Counted from the stretch's first letter, positions 8,767 to 17,878 are shown. The stretch is 64,000 nucleotides of DNA from Coprococcus phoceensis (GCF_900104635.1 NZ_FNWC01000007.1:2641421-2705420); one strand, 5' to 3'. A program made the numbers and translations. The notes: generated from the letters alone by a model not told the origin.

Positions 8767-8784
8767 CCCCTCAATCTTGAGGGG
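8767..8784. other. Hairpin at the left side of the IS91-type remnant
   Basis: CCCCTC and GAGGGG arms around a 6-base loop, between the hsd promoter region and the transposase remnant. Likely a terminal hairpin of the insertion element; a terminator role is also possible. Confidence 0.4.
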
Positions 8785-8826
8785 TAAGGGCTTGCTTTCT
8801 CTCCTACTTTGTTTCATAATAATCTC

Positions 8827-9645
8827 ATGAATGTGATACAGAAGATGCTCAGAGATTATTATGAAATAATTGAATACGATTTAAAACCAAGACCTGTTGT
8901 AATGGAAAACATCGAAAAAGTAATTAACTGTGGTGATCCTTCCTATGGTGGCGCCATGTATATCTGCACACATTGTAAAAATTGGAAATTTGTCCCTTTC
9001 CGTTGCCACAGTCGTTTTTGTCCTACCTGCGGCAATAAATATGCCATGGAACGCACTACCAGTATGTCTTTTAAACTCGTGAATGTGAATCATCGACATT
9101 GCGTTTTTACCATTGATAAAAATCTCAGGGACTTCTTTCTCAATGACCGGTCTCTGCTCAACTGTCTTTTTCACGCTGTGAACAGTGTCATCTCTCGTAT
9201 GTTTTTTCAAATGAATAAATCCAAAAACTTTACCCCCGGCTTTATCATGGTTTTACACACTTTCGGCAGAGACCTCAAATGGAACCCTCATATTCACTGT
9301 CTCATCTCAGAAGGGGGATTTAGCGATGATGCTTTCTGGCGCCATGTCAAATATTTTAACTACAACTTTCTTCGCAACGCCTTCCGTACTGCTCTACTGA
9401 ATGAAATGGAGACGATCATTGGTCCTTCGTTTAAAAATGTGAAATCCAGATGTTACCGTGAACATAAACAAGGATTCTACGTTTATGCAAAACCGAATCT
9501 TTGTGACCCTAAGAACGTTATCAAATACATCGGGCGTTATCTTGGCCGTCCTGTCATTGCTACATCCAGAATCGACAACTATGATGGGGATATCATTATC
9601 TTTCTGACCGTCATCGCCATATCGGTTGCAATCCGATACTCATAG
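8827..9645 (+). pseudogene. Truncated IS91-type (HUH) transposase
   Basis: About 272 residues of a Y1/HUH single-strand transposase of the IS91/IS1294 type. An N-terminal zinc-binding domain is present (CTHCKNW, CHSRFCPTCG), then the HUH motif in WNPHIHCLISEGG and the region KYIGRYLGRPVIATSRI that normally leads to the catalytic tyrosine domain. After NYDGD the frame turns into unrelated hydrophobic sequence and ends, whereas complete family members are near 380-400 residues. The 3' part is therefore lost or frame-shifted and this copy is probably inactive. The DNA from about 9600 to 9870 shows no further homologous frame that I can recognise. Confidence 0.85.
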
Positions 9646-9883
9646 CAGGAGTTCTCGCTGTTCTGAAATTTTCAGAAGTTTCGGCGTACCTACTAAAGTG
9701 GCTATCATCAGAATTAAAGTCTTAACGACCTATGTATTCAGTTGTCAAAGAACAAGTGAAAAGGCTTCCGTTTTCATCATCAGGAATTAACCCCTTCACT
9801 CATTGCACAAAAGGCTTCATTTTGGACACCCAAAATCGCTGCTTTTCCGAAAAAATTTCAAAAAATTTTTGACAACAAAAAAA

Positions 9884-9914
9884 GCCGCCTGTTTCGGTTA
9901 AAAAAACAGACGGC
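9884..9914 (-). terminator. Rho-independent terminator
   Basis: Arms GCCGTCTGTTT and AAACAGGCGGC (one mismatch) followed on the minus strand by a T run. It ends the small ORF transcript at 9929. Confidence 0.8.
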
Positions 9915-9928
9915 ATAAATGCTTGAAA

Positions 9929-10102
9929 TTATTTGATTTTCAGTTTCTTTTTCTTTGCGGACAGCACTTTCAGAAGAACTTCATCTACTGCGTCGGTGTA
10001 TCTTCCTTGTACTATGAGGTTATTTTTCAGATTGATAAGCGACTGTATCACTCTGCTTTGCTCATCATCGGTTAGATAAATATGATATTTCTTTTCTATC
10101 AT
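9929..10102 (-). CDS. Small conserved protein, 57 residues
   Basis: The product begins MIEKKYHIYLTDDEQSRVIQ and ends with a lysine-rich tail. Small proteins of this pattern (YHIYLTDxE, LINLKNNLIxQGRYTDAVDE) recur in clostridial mobile elements; I know no established function. The start overlaps the stop codon of the upstream zinc-ribbon gene by four bases (ATGA), so the two are coupled. A strong terminator follows. Too short for most gene finders, but the coupling and terminator support it. Confidence 0.7.
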   Translation of the reverse strand: MIEKKYHIYLTDDEQSRVIQSLINLKNNLIVQGRYTDAVDEVLLKVLSAKKKKLKIK

Positions 10103-10914
10103 CGGCTACTCCTCCAGTTCTCAAATGTTTTCCTTATTATCCTGACATCTTCTTGTGTGTCGGAAGATATAAATATATGTACGCTCTGAAATGCTGCTTT
10201 GATACGCTGTGCATAATCGGTTTCCGCTTCGTTTGGCTTCATCGGTAGCTTAATGAGTTTGATTTCCCGTTGCTTACAAAGATGGTCTTTCAAAACATCT
10301 ATCTTCTCCGAGTCCGTATTCACTTGAATGGCAACCTGCTCCAGTGGAATATATACATCAAGTGGAATGCCGAATAACCTATCAGAGCCAAGTTCAACTT
10401 TCAATCCTTTCAAATTGGCATAATAACTGATTACAAGAGCCGGGAACAACGACAGATACTCCTGCTCACATATTCTGCACCCTTTTCCGAGAACAGTACG
10501 CTCGTTTATCTTCATACTCCAAGAATGACCGTATCTGCATTGCCACCATGCTCTCTTTGCTGAATTTCTTGAAACTTCCGTCGGCTTCAACTTATTTAAT
10601 TCATAATCCCATTCTGTCAGAAGCTGCTTATCCGTCGTAGCCAAATCATTGTATCCGGCAAGTACCTCTCGCTCTGCACAAACAGGGCAGACCGTTCCTT
10701 TCACACGAGCATTGATAACCGACTTCCACTCGTTACCGCATTTCCTGCAATGCCACCATACATTTTTCCTCGACTTTGCATTGACTTCATCCGGTTGCAG
10801 AGGATAGTTTTTCTCTGACCATTCTTTGGCTATCTGTGGGTGTGTACTTTTTAGGTCATTCTTTCCTTTTATAAATATATATCCACTGCAATTCTTGCAG
10901 TGACAGCTGAGCAT
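10099..10914 (-). pseudogene. Zinc-ribbon repeat protein with nuclease-like C-terminus, 5' truncated
   Basis: About 270 residues. Two repeats of a treble-clef/zinc-ribbon module of the kind NDLxxTxPxxxxEW...WWxCxxCGNEW...CPVC are visible, at roughly residues 16-85 and 85-150. The C-terminal part (LGSDRLFGIPLDVYIPLEQVAIQVN...HLCKQREIKLIKLP) has the strand-helix layout of a small PD-(D/E)xK/Vsr-like nuclease domain, with Q where many relatives have E, so activity is doubtful. Complete relatives usually carry more repeats at the N-terminus; here the frame begins at a junction with a cut ClbS-like gene. An internal ATG at 10914 could still give a product. Function is not known. Confidence 0.55.
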
Positions 10915-11194
10915 ATGTATCTGTAAACCATTGATATAATTCGCCAAGCTGATTCCACTTAAAATTATCCGAAGGAGTATTGACAGGAATACCCTTTCTT
11001 TCGTCTGATTCCCATTTAATAACAAGAGTTGTCCAGCCAACCTGATAAGCAAGATTTTCTGCCGGAGTTCGATCGACCTCATCAATTCTCTTATCTTTTA
11101 AATGCTCCGGAATATCATTAAATTCTGAAATATACTTTGCAAAGCTTTTATTTATCTCGTTTTTAAGCTCGTCTTTATTCTCATATGTTCTCAA
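10856..11194 (-). pseudogene. ClbS/DfsB-like four-helix protein, 3' truncated
   Basis: The first 101 or so residues match the DUF1706/ClbS-DfsB type of small four-helix-bundle proteins (MRTYENKDELKNEI, IPEHLKDKRIDEVDRTPAENLAYQVGWTTL, FKWNQLGELYQWFTDTYAQLSLQEL). Near 10891 the similarity stops and the frame closes after ten unrelated residues; intact relatives are about 170 residues. The following DNA belongs to the zinc-ribbon gene in another frame, so a deletion or recombination joined the two. ClbS itself protects against colibactin; no such role should be assumed for this fragment. Confidence 0.75.
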
Positions 11195-11248
11195 TAGTCT
11201 ATCTCCTCAGCTTCCGATTTTCCAGTTTCAAAAAAAGGATTTTTCAAA

Positions 11249-11851
11249 TTAGTCTTTGCAAATAACCCTTGAACCTTCACCATCAATTACAATTCCCTGA
11301 TGGTTGTTAATAGGGCATAGATTCAAATCCGAAAACTCAGTCATTATTTTCTCGGTAACTTTCTTAAATGGTGCTGTAAGATAATGCGGAAGAACATAGA
11401 AATCAATCAAATCAAGCCCTGCATCATCTTCTTGTGAGTAGTCCTCCGGCTTTTCATCCATTTGCTCGATATATTGGATGCTTGGAGCGCATATAATTGC
11501 GCCTGCCGACTCGCCGATCATCAATTTTCCATTTACCAATTCCTTTTTCAGCAACCCATCAGTTCTTGTTTTACGAAGTTGGTCCATAAGAAAGAAAGAA
11601 TTTCCGCCGGTAAAATATATCACATCTGCATCTTCAAAAACAGACTGTATCGTTGAATAAGCCTCCGTTGAAATATCAATTTCAGTTACGATTGCTCCCA
11701 ACTTTTTGAATAATTTTCGAGCCGAGCCGACATAACCGGTGTAGCCTTCACGCAACGAAGCTGTTGGAATAAATGCGACTTTCTTATTTTCAATTTCTTC
11801 TTTTATCAGACTTCCTACACTTGAAAAGTGCGAACATAAAAATAGTTTCAT
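11249..11851 (-). CDS. Peptidase S51-type / class I glutamine amidotransferase-like protein
   Basis: A 200-residue protein of the dipeptidase E (S51) type. Features are the N-terminal strand MKLFLCSHFSSVG, the turn YFTGGNSFFLMDQLR and the nucleophile elbow GESAGAII with the likely catalytic serine, followed by DFYVLPHY and NNHQG. Relatives cleave Asp-X dipeptides or have unknown substrates; the protein is cytoplasmic. I start at ATG 11851, preceded by AAAGGAG at seven bases; TTG just before it is a less likely start. It lies upstream of the cut ClbS-like gene with a gap of about 55 bases. Confidence 0.85.
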   Translation of the reverse strand: MKLFLCSHFSSVGSLIKEEIENKKVAFIPTASLREGYTGYVGSARKLFKKLGAIVTEIDISTEAYSTIQSVFEDADVIYFTGGNSFFLMDQLRKTRTDGLLKKELVNGKLMIGESAGAIICAPSIQYIEQMDEKPEDYSQEDDAGLDLIDFYVLPHYLTAPFKKVTEKIMTEFSDLNLCPINNHQGIVIDGEGSRVICKD

Positions 11852-12141
11852 CAATATTCTCCTTTATAAATTCCGATTGAACAAAATCGCTGCGCGATGG
11901 CCTGCCAAGGCTGTGGCATAGCGATTTTCTGTTTTCTATAATAAAAAACAGTGGAAAGCAAGTCCTAAAAGTAGTATTGTTAAATCACCACAAAATAACA
12001 ATCAAACAGGATCGACCTTCCCACTGCCTATGAAAAGAATACCACCCTTCCGCTTGGTTGGCAAGCGGTTTTATGACCCAAATGCACCTCCGTGTAAAGC
12101 AGTGTTTTGATTACTACTGATTTTACATGGAGGATTTTATT

Positions 12142-12993
12142 ATGTATGAAAAATATTTAGAACAGCTTGAGGAAGCCGGAAAAATCCGTAACCTCAAAGA
12201 GCGTTCCATCAACTGCTATAAAAACTATGTTTCTTACTTTCTGAAATATCAAGCGAAGCCCCCTGAAGAACTTACCTGCCAGGATGTCAGAAATTTTTTG
12301 CTTGCCAAAAAAGAGGAAGGACTAAGAGCCACAACTCTGAACCTTTATAATTCGGCTATCCGTTTTTTCTATCGGAATGTCCTGCATATCCTTTGGGATG
12401 ATATCACAGTTCCACGTATGATTCTGGAACACAAGCTTCCGACCGTACTGACTGTTGATGAAATAGACCGTCTATTAGAAGCTGTTGATGATATCAAATA
12501 TAGAGCCATGTTTGCAACGATGTATTCTTCCGGGATGCGGGTTTCTGAAGTGCTCCACCTTCATTATGATGATATTTCCCGTTCAAATATGCAGATCCAT
12601 GTCCGGGATACGAAGAACAGGATGGATCGCTATACAATTCTTTCTAAACGGTGTCTGGATATCCTTACACAATACTGGTTTGAGAAAGGACGTCCCCGTG
12701 GGATCCTGTTTCCTAATAAATTTACTGGTAATTACCTGACAGTCAGTACACTGGAGCAAGTGATGCGACGGGCAGTATCCGATGCTGAACTTCCAAAGAA
12801 AGCAACTCCACACTGTCTCCGTCATAGCTTTGCAACTCATCTGATGGAGCAGGGAGTAGAACGGCAGAATATTCAGGCACTGCTTGGACACCGTGACCCA
12901 AAATCCACGGAAGTTTATCTTCATGTCAGCAACAAATCCCTCATGGGAATCCAAAGTCCCTTTGACAGGAAAGAAGGTGCTGATTATGAATAA
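12142..12993 (+). CDS. Tyrosine recombinase associated with IS91-type transposase
   Basis: A 283-residue XerC/D-like integrase. Core-binding domain about residues 5-85, catalytic domain about 100-275 with Arg in SSGMRVSEVLHL, the box HCLRHSFATHL, then LLGHRDPKSTEVYLHV with the catalytic tyrosine. The ATG at 12142 has GGAGG eight bases upstream; an ATG at 12127 overlaps this site. The stop codon overlaps the transposase ATG (ATGAATAA), so the two proteins are coupled. Such recombinase plus IS91 transposase pairs are common in Firmicutes and Bacteroidetes; what the recombinase does in transposition is not settled. Confidence 0.9.
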   Translation: MYEKYLEQLEEAGKIRNLKERSINCYKNYVSYFLKYQAKPPEELTCQDVRNFLLAKKEEGLRATTLNLYNSAIRFFYRNVLHILWDDITVPRMILEHKLPTVLTVDEIDRLLEAVDDIKYRAMFATMYSSGMRVSEVLHLHYDDISRSNMQIHVRDTKNRMDRYTILSKRCLDILTQYWFEKGRPRGILFPNKFTGNYLTVSTLEQVMRRAVSDAELPKKATPHCLRHSFATHLMEQGVERQNIQALLGHRDPKSTEVYLHVSNKSLMGIQSPFDRKEGADYE

Positions 12994-14137
12994 GCCCACC
13001 GTTCAGGATATTTTCCGGTGTTTTTATTCGGCATACCTTGAAAAGTATTCTCCTTCTCCGGAACAGGCAAAAGTTGCCCGGAACATCTTGAACTGCAAAA
13101 CCGGAGCCTATGGTGCAAACGTCAGTGTATGTGAAGACTGTGGTGCTGTTCAGATTCACTATAATTCCTGCCGCAACCGTTGTTGTCCCATGTGTCAGGC
13201 TGTTCCAAAGGAAATGTGGATGGATGCCCGCAAAGAGGATGTGCTTGATGCACCCTACTTCCACTTGGTATTTACAGTTCCTGACATTCTGAATCCAATC
13301 ATTTACAATAATCAGAAACTGTTATATGACACCCTGTATCATGCAGCTTCTGCTACAATCAGTGAACTGACTGCTGACCCAAAGCACCTTGGTGCTGCTG
13401 TCGGCTATATCTGCATCCTGCATACATGGGGATCTGAAATGAACTTTCATCCCCATATCCATACAATACTGCTCGGCGGTGGTCTGACATCCAAAAACGA
13501 ATGGAAAGACAACGGTACTGAGTTTTTTCTTCCTATATGGGCTATCTCCAAAGTCTTTCGTGGAAAATATATGGATGAGTTGAAAAATCTCTGGAATACG
13601 AATCAACTTAAGTTTCATGGAACTGCCGAAAAATACAGTAACCATTATGTGTTCAAAGAACTGATTGATTTCTGTTATGATGCGGAATGGATTCCTTATT
13701 GTAAGAAAACTTTTAACGGCGCACAGTCTGTGATTGACTACCTTGGAAAGTATACCCATAGGATTGCCATCAGCAATCACCGCATCATCTGTATGGACGA
13801 TGAAAACGTTACTTTTTCTGTAAAAGATTACCGGAACAAAGGACAATGGAAAGAACTGACCCTTTCCGGTGTTGAATTTATACGACGGTTTCTGATGCAT
13901 GTACCGCCAAAACGTTTTGTCAGGATTCGGCATTACGGACTTCTTTGTTCCCGTAGCAAACACAAGAAGCTTACTTTATGCCGGAATCTCCTTGGATGCC
14001 AAAAGTATCTCTCGAAGCTTCGAGGTAAGGAGATGCCGGAAATATTAAAACAGCTTTATGAAATAAATATTTGTGTGTGTAAATCCTGTGGTGGGCATCT
14101 TGGAAAACCACAGCTTCGAATACCACAAAGATGTTAA
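12986..14137 (+). CDS. IS91-family transposase
   Basis: A 383-residue rolling-circle type transposase. The zinc-binding N-terminus has CEDCG and CRNRCCPMCQ (about residues 40-75); the HUH motif lies in NFHPHIHTILLGGG (near 160); the catalytic region includes SVIDYLGKYTHRIAISNHRI (near 255) and the IS91 signature FIRRFLMHVPPKRFVRIRHYG. A small C-terminal CKSCGG zinc knuckle is present. The length is normal. The start is the ATG overlapping the recombinase stop. It is unrelated at close range to the truncated IS91 copy at 8827-9645, which belongs to a different subgroup. Confidence 0.93.
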   Translation: MNKPTVQDIFRCFYSAYLEKYSPSPEQAKVARNILNCKTGAYGANVSVCEDCGAVQIHYNSCRNRCCPMCQAVPKEMWMDARKEDVLDAPYFHLVFTVPDILNPIIYNNQKLLYDTLYHAASATISELTADPKHLGAAVGYICILHTWGSEMNFHPHIHTILLGGGLTSKNEWKDNGTEFFLPIWAISKVFRGKYMDELKNLWNTNQLKFHGTAEKYSNHYVFKELIDFCYDAEWIPYCKKTFNGAQSVIDYLGKYTHRIAISNHRIICMDDENVTFSVKDYRNKGQWKELTLSGVEFIRRFLMHVPPKRFVRIRHYGLLCSRSKHKKLTLCRNLLGCQKYLSKLRGKEMPEILKQLYEINICVCKSCGGHLGKPQLRIPQRC

Positions 14138-14602
14138 AATCTTATTCTTTCATACATTTTCTAAAGCCTCAAAGCTTGAGGTTTTGTTGTCGTACCTAAT
14201 TTATCTGAAAACACTTGATTTCTGTAGCTTCTGCACAGGAACTCCTGTATAATCATGGGTAAGAACAAAAGATTGAAAGTCCATAGGTAGTAGCTACCCG
14301 GACGCTCACTTTGTTCAATTAGGTCAAATCGAAAATGGTGTAAACGAAGGGGCAGTTCACTGGAATGCCAAAACTGCTTTTTCGTTTACCCCATCATCGA
14401 TTCTAACCTAAAGAATTTATCTTTTTCTTTCTGAAAATGGGCAATTCCGCAATGGAACTGCCCATATATCTTTAAAATATGCGATTTTTAAGGCTCTGCA
14501 CCGTTTCAAGCACCATTTGGTGTAAATTTGGTGTATTTGTGTATTTTCAGAGCTTTTTCGCAAATGAAGTACATCCCGTTTTGTAAGGTAAAACGGTACT
14601 TC
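14138..14602. other. Gene-free stretch with hairpins, element boundary region
   Basis: No convincing gene on either strand. It contains a short terminator-like hairpin at 14167-14181 (CCTCAA/TTGAGG then TTTT) for the transposase, an imperfect long dyad at about 14333-14395 (AATCGA...TAAACGAA and its complement), and a hairpin GGGCAATTCC/GGAACTGCCC at 14439-14463. Part of it is probably the right end of the IS91-type element. Confidence 0.5.
14167..14187 (+). terminator. Terminator after the IS91 transposase
   Basis: Six-base stem CCTCAA/TTGAGG with a three-base loop followed by TTTTG. Confidence 0.5.
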
Positions 14603-15187
14603 TTAATAGAGCTTTGCACCTGCCGGAATATGGTCATCTACCATAAGGAGATGAAGCTTTTCTTCGCCTTCTTCTTCGTGTACTGCACTGAGAAGCATAC
14701 CACAAGAGTCAATGCCCATCATTGCTCTTGGAGGAAGATTTGTGATTGCGATAAGTGTCTTACCAACAAGTTCTTCCGGCTCGTAATATGCGTGAATACC
14801 GCTTAAAATGGTTCTATCTGTGCCTGTTCCGTCATCAAGAGTGAACTGAAGGAGTTTCTTTGACTTCGGTACAGCAACGCATTCTTTAACCTTAACTGCT
14901 CTGAAATCAGACTTTGAGAATGTATCAAAATCAACATCTTCTTCAAACAAAGGCTCAATCTTTACCTTAGAGAAATCAATCTTTTCAGGCTCTGAATTTG
15001 GTGTAGAAACTTCTTTATCCTTTACACCATTTTCGGATTTTACACCACCGAGGGTCTTCATTGTCGGGAATATAACCGAAGCTAATCCACCACAGTCCAA
15101 ATAAGTTGATAAACGCTTTTTTACACGATTTTCATTATATATCGCCAGTCCATATTTGTCCACCAAAATCCAACAAACTAATGTCAT
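14603..15187 (-). pseudogene. metG: 3' fragment of methionyl-tRNA synthetase (tRNA-binding OB domain)
   Basis: About 110 residues at the C-terminus (from FSKSDFRAVKVKECVAVPKSKKLL to PAGAKLY) match the C-terminal tRNA-binding/dimerisation domain of methionyl-tRNA synthetase, an EMAP/CsaA-type OB fold with the signature VGKTLIAITNLPPRAMMGIDSCGMLL. The catalytic Rossmann domain with HIGH and KMSKS motifs is absent; the upstream 60 codons are not recognisable synthetase. The fragment ends about 70 bp from the ICE integrase, so it may be target-gene sequence left at the ICE end or cargo from an earlier event. It may still be expressed as a stand-alone tRNA-binding domain, but no obvious start site supports that. 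Confidence 0.75.
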
Positions 15188-15255
15188 TTTGATGTATTCT
15201 GACTTTTTTGATGTCAGGTTTGTCTTGGAAATCGTCCCCTTGCAAGGACTTCTTC

Positions 15256-16488
15256 CTAAAATATATCACTATTATTTTCCAGAGCTTTAATTGCTTCCTT
15301 TTTCTTCACATCTGTTGCTTCCGCATAAATATCCATCGTTGTTTCAATATTTGCATGACCCATAATACTTTGAATCACTTTCAGATTTCTTTCATTTTCA
15401 CAAAATCTGGTGCAAAATGTGTGTCGGATATGATGACACGAAAAATGAGGAATCAATACCGGGCGTCTGCTCTCCCGTTTTGCCTTAATAATTTCTTCGG
15501 CATTGTAGGCTTCGTAAATTCTTTTGATTGCACTGTTGATTACGCTGGGTTTATGGATAATTCCGTCTTTATTGCAAAAGATAAACCCACTCATACCATC
15601 AACCACTTGCACATTAAAACCGGTTTCTTTCTGTGCTTCGTATTCATCCTTAAATGCCTGTTCTACAGCCTGCATCATCGGAATAGTACGAATCCCGGCT
15701 TCTGTCTTTGGCGAAGAAATATGAAATTCACTCTTTCCATTCTCCATTACTCGATAGATAGCCGCATGGTTTATACTAATGGTTTTATTCTCATAATCCA
15801 AATCTTCCCAACGCAGCCCTATCATTTCTCCTATGCGACATCCCGTTCCAAAAAGTGCTGTAAACAGTGGCAACCAATGGCAATACACAGGACTGTTCGA
15901 TACATAGTTCAAAAATGCTCTCTGCTGTTCCAATGTAAGTGCGTGTCTTATGCCCTTATTCTTTCCATTCGCCTTTTTGATTTCTGCCATTACACCGCTT
16001 GCCGGATTATTGCGTATCACATTGTCCCTAACTGCCATCTGAAAGGTTGGGTGCAGAATCGTATGAATATTATCCAATGTATTCGCCTGTAACCCCAATA
16101 TGTTCATCAACGAACAATAAAAGAATTTCACATCAGAATACTTTATATCATTGATGATTCTTTTTCCAAAAGTATCTCTGACAAAACGGTTATACATATA
16201 CTTATAATTTACCCGTGTGTGTTCTTTCAAATCATACTTCGTTGAAATATACCTGTCAAATGCATAGTTCAAAGTTGTCTTTCCACTGCAATAGCTTTCA
16301 AGACCGTCCAACTGATTGCGAACAAGTTCTTTTTCCTTTTCCCTTAACTCCAACAGGTCATTTGAATAAACGACCCGCCTTTTACCTGTCGAATCGGTGT
16401 ACTGGTAGATATACCTTCCGTCGTTTTTCCTCTGACTTTCGCCTTTCCTTAATACTCTGCCTTTTGAATCTTTTCTCGACATTGACAT
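15256..16488 (-). CDS. int: Tn916-like ICE integrase
   Basis: A 410-residue tyrosine recombinase of the Tn916/Tn1549 type that would cut and join the ends of the conjugative element. The N-terminal arm-binding domain is seen as RKGESQRKNDGRYIYQYTDSTGKRRVVYS, the core-binding domain at about 90-190, and the catalytic domain with Arg in FGTGCRIGEMIGLRW, HHIRHTFCTRFC and IMGHANIETTMDIYA with the catalytic tyrosine. ATG 16488 has GGAAGGTGG upstream; longer readings are not supported. The gene lies at the left end of the element, stop codon facing the metG fragment, so the attachment site should fall in about 15190-15255; no core repeat can be named because the right end is outside the window. Confidence 0.93.
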   Translation of the reverse strand: MSMSRKDSKGRVLRKGESQRKNDGRYIYQYTDSTGKRRVVYSNDLLELREKEKELVRNQLDGLESYCSGKTTLNYAFDRYISTKYDLKEHTRVNYKYMYNRFVRDTFGKRIINDIKYSDVKFFYCSLMNILGLQANTLDNIHTILHPTFQMAVRDNVIRNNPASGVMAEIKKANGKNKGIRHALTLEQQRAFLNYVSNSPVYCHWLPLFTALFGTGCRIGEMIGLRWEDLDYENKTISINHAAIYRVMENGKSEFHISSPKTEAGIRTIPMMQAVEQAFKDEYEAQKETGFNVQVVDGMSGFIFCNKDGIIHKPSVINSAIKRIYEAYNAEEIIKAKRESRRPVLIPHFSCHHIRHTFCTRFCENERNLKVIQSIMGHANIETTMDIYAEATDVKKKEAIKALENNSDIF

Positions 16489-16534
16489 TATGTACCACCT
16501 TCCTCTCAATATAAGAAAGAGGTCACAAATGCCA

Positions 16535-16717
16535 TTACTCATTCTCGGTATTATCCTGCTCTTGCAGCTTTCTAAATCCTTGAACAAGCGTCTGTGTTAT
16601 GGTCAGATCATGAGAGCTGGCATACTCTGTTATATCTGTATGCTCATCTTTTGTAAGACGGATGAATACACCTTCACTTCTCGGATTTTCTAACTTAGGT
16701 CTACCCATTCTTGCCAT
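16535..16717 (-). CDS. Small protein between xis and int
   Basis: A 60-residue protein beginning MARMGRPKLENPRSEG with the segment VFIRLTKDEHTDITEYA, which looks like a ribbon-helix-helix style or related small DNA-binding protein. It lies 46 bp upstream of the integrase start on the same strand. Proteins of this type are frequent beside Tn916-like integrases; a role in regulating integration is inferred only. Confidence 0.7.
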   Translation of the reverse strand: MARMGRPKLENPRSEGVFIRLTKDEHTDITEYASSHDLTITQTLVQGFRKLQEQDNTENE

Positions 16718-16824
16718 CCGTCAACACCTGCCTTTCATAACCTGACTTCATTTTACTACTTGTATATCAAAAAGTCAAATACTTTTTGATATACAATAAT
16801 TCGTTTTCCTCTTTCTTATCATGT

Positions 16825-17007
16825 CTACGCCCGAAAAGATTCCAAATACTCCTCAAAAATCTTCACGTTTACCAATGTGATACGGTTAATTTTATAAACA
16901 GCACGAGCATCCTGTGCCAATTTCATAAAGCTGTGTTTACTCATAGAATACCTCTCCGCACCCTCGTCATACCTTATAAAATTTTTTGTGTTCACTTTTG
17001 CCTGCAT
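16825..17007 (-). CDS. xis: Excisionase-like protein
   Basis: A 60-residue protein with the pattern of the small Tn916-element excisionases: IRYDEGAERYSMSKHSFMKLAQDARAVYKINRITLVNVKIFEEYLESF. The central part is a winged-helix DNA-binding fold. AGGTGG precedes the ATG. It is the third small gene reading toward int and would bias recombination toward excision, as known for Tn916 Xis. Confidence 0.8.
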   Translation of the reverse strand: MQAKVNTKNFIRYDEGAERYSMSKHSFMKLAQDARAVYKINRITLVNVKIFEEYLESFRA

Positions 17008-17548
17008 TCTTCCACCTACCTTTTCAAAGTGTGTTCTTTTTCTCTTGCTATGGTTATGGCATATCTGCCAATAAAAACATACTTAACAAACAAATATGCT
17101 TTTATTGGAAGATATTAAAAAATCCGTACAGGTAGCAGCTCATTACACTACCCACATCGGTATCGCACCGTCATCTTATCTGACCGGACTAAGCCGGAAG
17201 TATCATTATCAAAAATATGTATCAACGCCTCCGTGTAACTGCTACACATTTATGCCGGATATTTCTCGCTCCACACCTTAACTTCAATATCTGCTTTCAA
17301 TATTCCTTCGTATCCACCTCTGCCAAAGGCAAAAGCAGGTGTCTTATGGCGTATCCTCAAAGCGGCTCCACATATTCCACACGTCCTGTACGCATTGGTT
17401 TATGAAATTGTCAAGGTACAATCGCAGACATCGTCTGCATTTTGGATAAAATCAAAGCTGAAATTGTCAGCCTAAAAAGCACATAAGCACACTTCCGTCT
17501 GCTATGAACGGTTCTGTAAAAATTATGTGCTTTATCAGAATGACAAGA
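17008..17548. other. Gene-free region upstream of xis with two dyads
   Basis: No gene recognised. Two inverted repeats stand out: a 14-bp arm pair with one mismatch at 17068-17081/17095-17108 (CCAATAAAA...TTTTATTGG), just upstream of xis, and an 11-bp pair at 17476-17486/17523-17533 (AAAGCACATAA/TTATGTGCTTT), just downstream of the HTH gene. The first may control xis, the second may terminate or regulate the HTH gene. Confidence 0.5.
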
Positions 17549-17878
17549 TCAAAGTTGTAATTTATCCGGTCCATATTTTCTTAGGACTTGAAATAAAACT
17601 TTTTTATGTATGCCCTCCGTCCAATCATATAATTCATGCAAGGCAGCTACTTCCATAGGTGTCAGCGAATTGGCATAAGGCTTGTAATCCTCTCTTATAA
17701 AAATTCCTCCGTTCTCTCCCTGTTTTGTATAAATCGGATAAACCGGAGTTAAAGCCTGAATATCATACTGTATCGTGCGAATGGAAACGCCAAATTCCTG
17801 TGCCAATTCATTCGCTGTTGTATGTCGTCTGATAATAAGAATATTGATTATTTCCGTTCTACGATGTACGGTATTCAT
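17549..17878 (-). CDS. HTH (DeoR/WYL-type) regulator of the ICE excision region
   Basis: A 109-residue protein. The first 60 residues form a winged helix-turn-helix of the HTH_11 type (RRTEIINILIIRRHTTANELAQEFGVSIRTIQYDIQAL). The remainder is short and lacks the WYL or sugar-phosphate sensor domain found in larger relatives. It lies between the mobilisation genes and xis/int and is read toward them; a role in excision control is plausible. Confidence 0.8.
   Translation of the reverse strand: MNTVHRRTEIINILIIRRHTTANELAQEFGVSIRTIQYDIQALTPVYPIYTKQGENGGIFIREDYKPYANSLTPMEVAALHELYDWTEGIHKKVLFQVLRKYGPDKLQL

Larger units (their letters stand above)
12000..14190 (+). mobile_element. IS91-type element with paired tyrosine recombinase and transposase (ends approximate)
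   Basis: A two-gene element: a tyrosine recombinase whose stop overlaps the start of an IS91-type transposase. Both frames are intact. The exact ends were not found; the left end lies in AT-rich DNA between the S51-type gene and the recombinase, and a hairpin at 14167-14181 follows the transposase. IS91-type elements leave no target duplication, so the ends need comparison with other copies. Confidence 0.7.

Noticed and set aside
8881..9210. Reading frame on the minus strand opposite the IS91-type transposase remnant
   Set aside because: It mirrors the transposase codons, has no ribosome site and no recognisable domain.
14603..15187. Stand-alone functional tRNA-binding protein (CsaA-like)
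   Set aside because: The reading frame contains a longer unrelated N-terminus and no ribosome site near the conserved part; a metG fragment fits better.
15208..16092. Long open frame antisense to the ICE integrase
   Set aside because: The integrase on the other strand has all catalytic motifs; the antisense frame is Cys/Phe/His rich without any domain.
17096..17405. Short overlapping frames on the plus strand upstream of xis
   Set aside because: No ribosome sites, no conserved domains, and they overlap a strong dyad; treated as non-coding.
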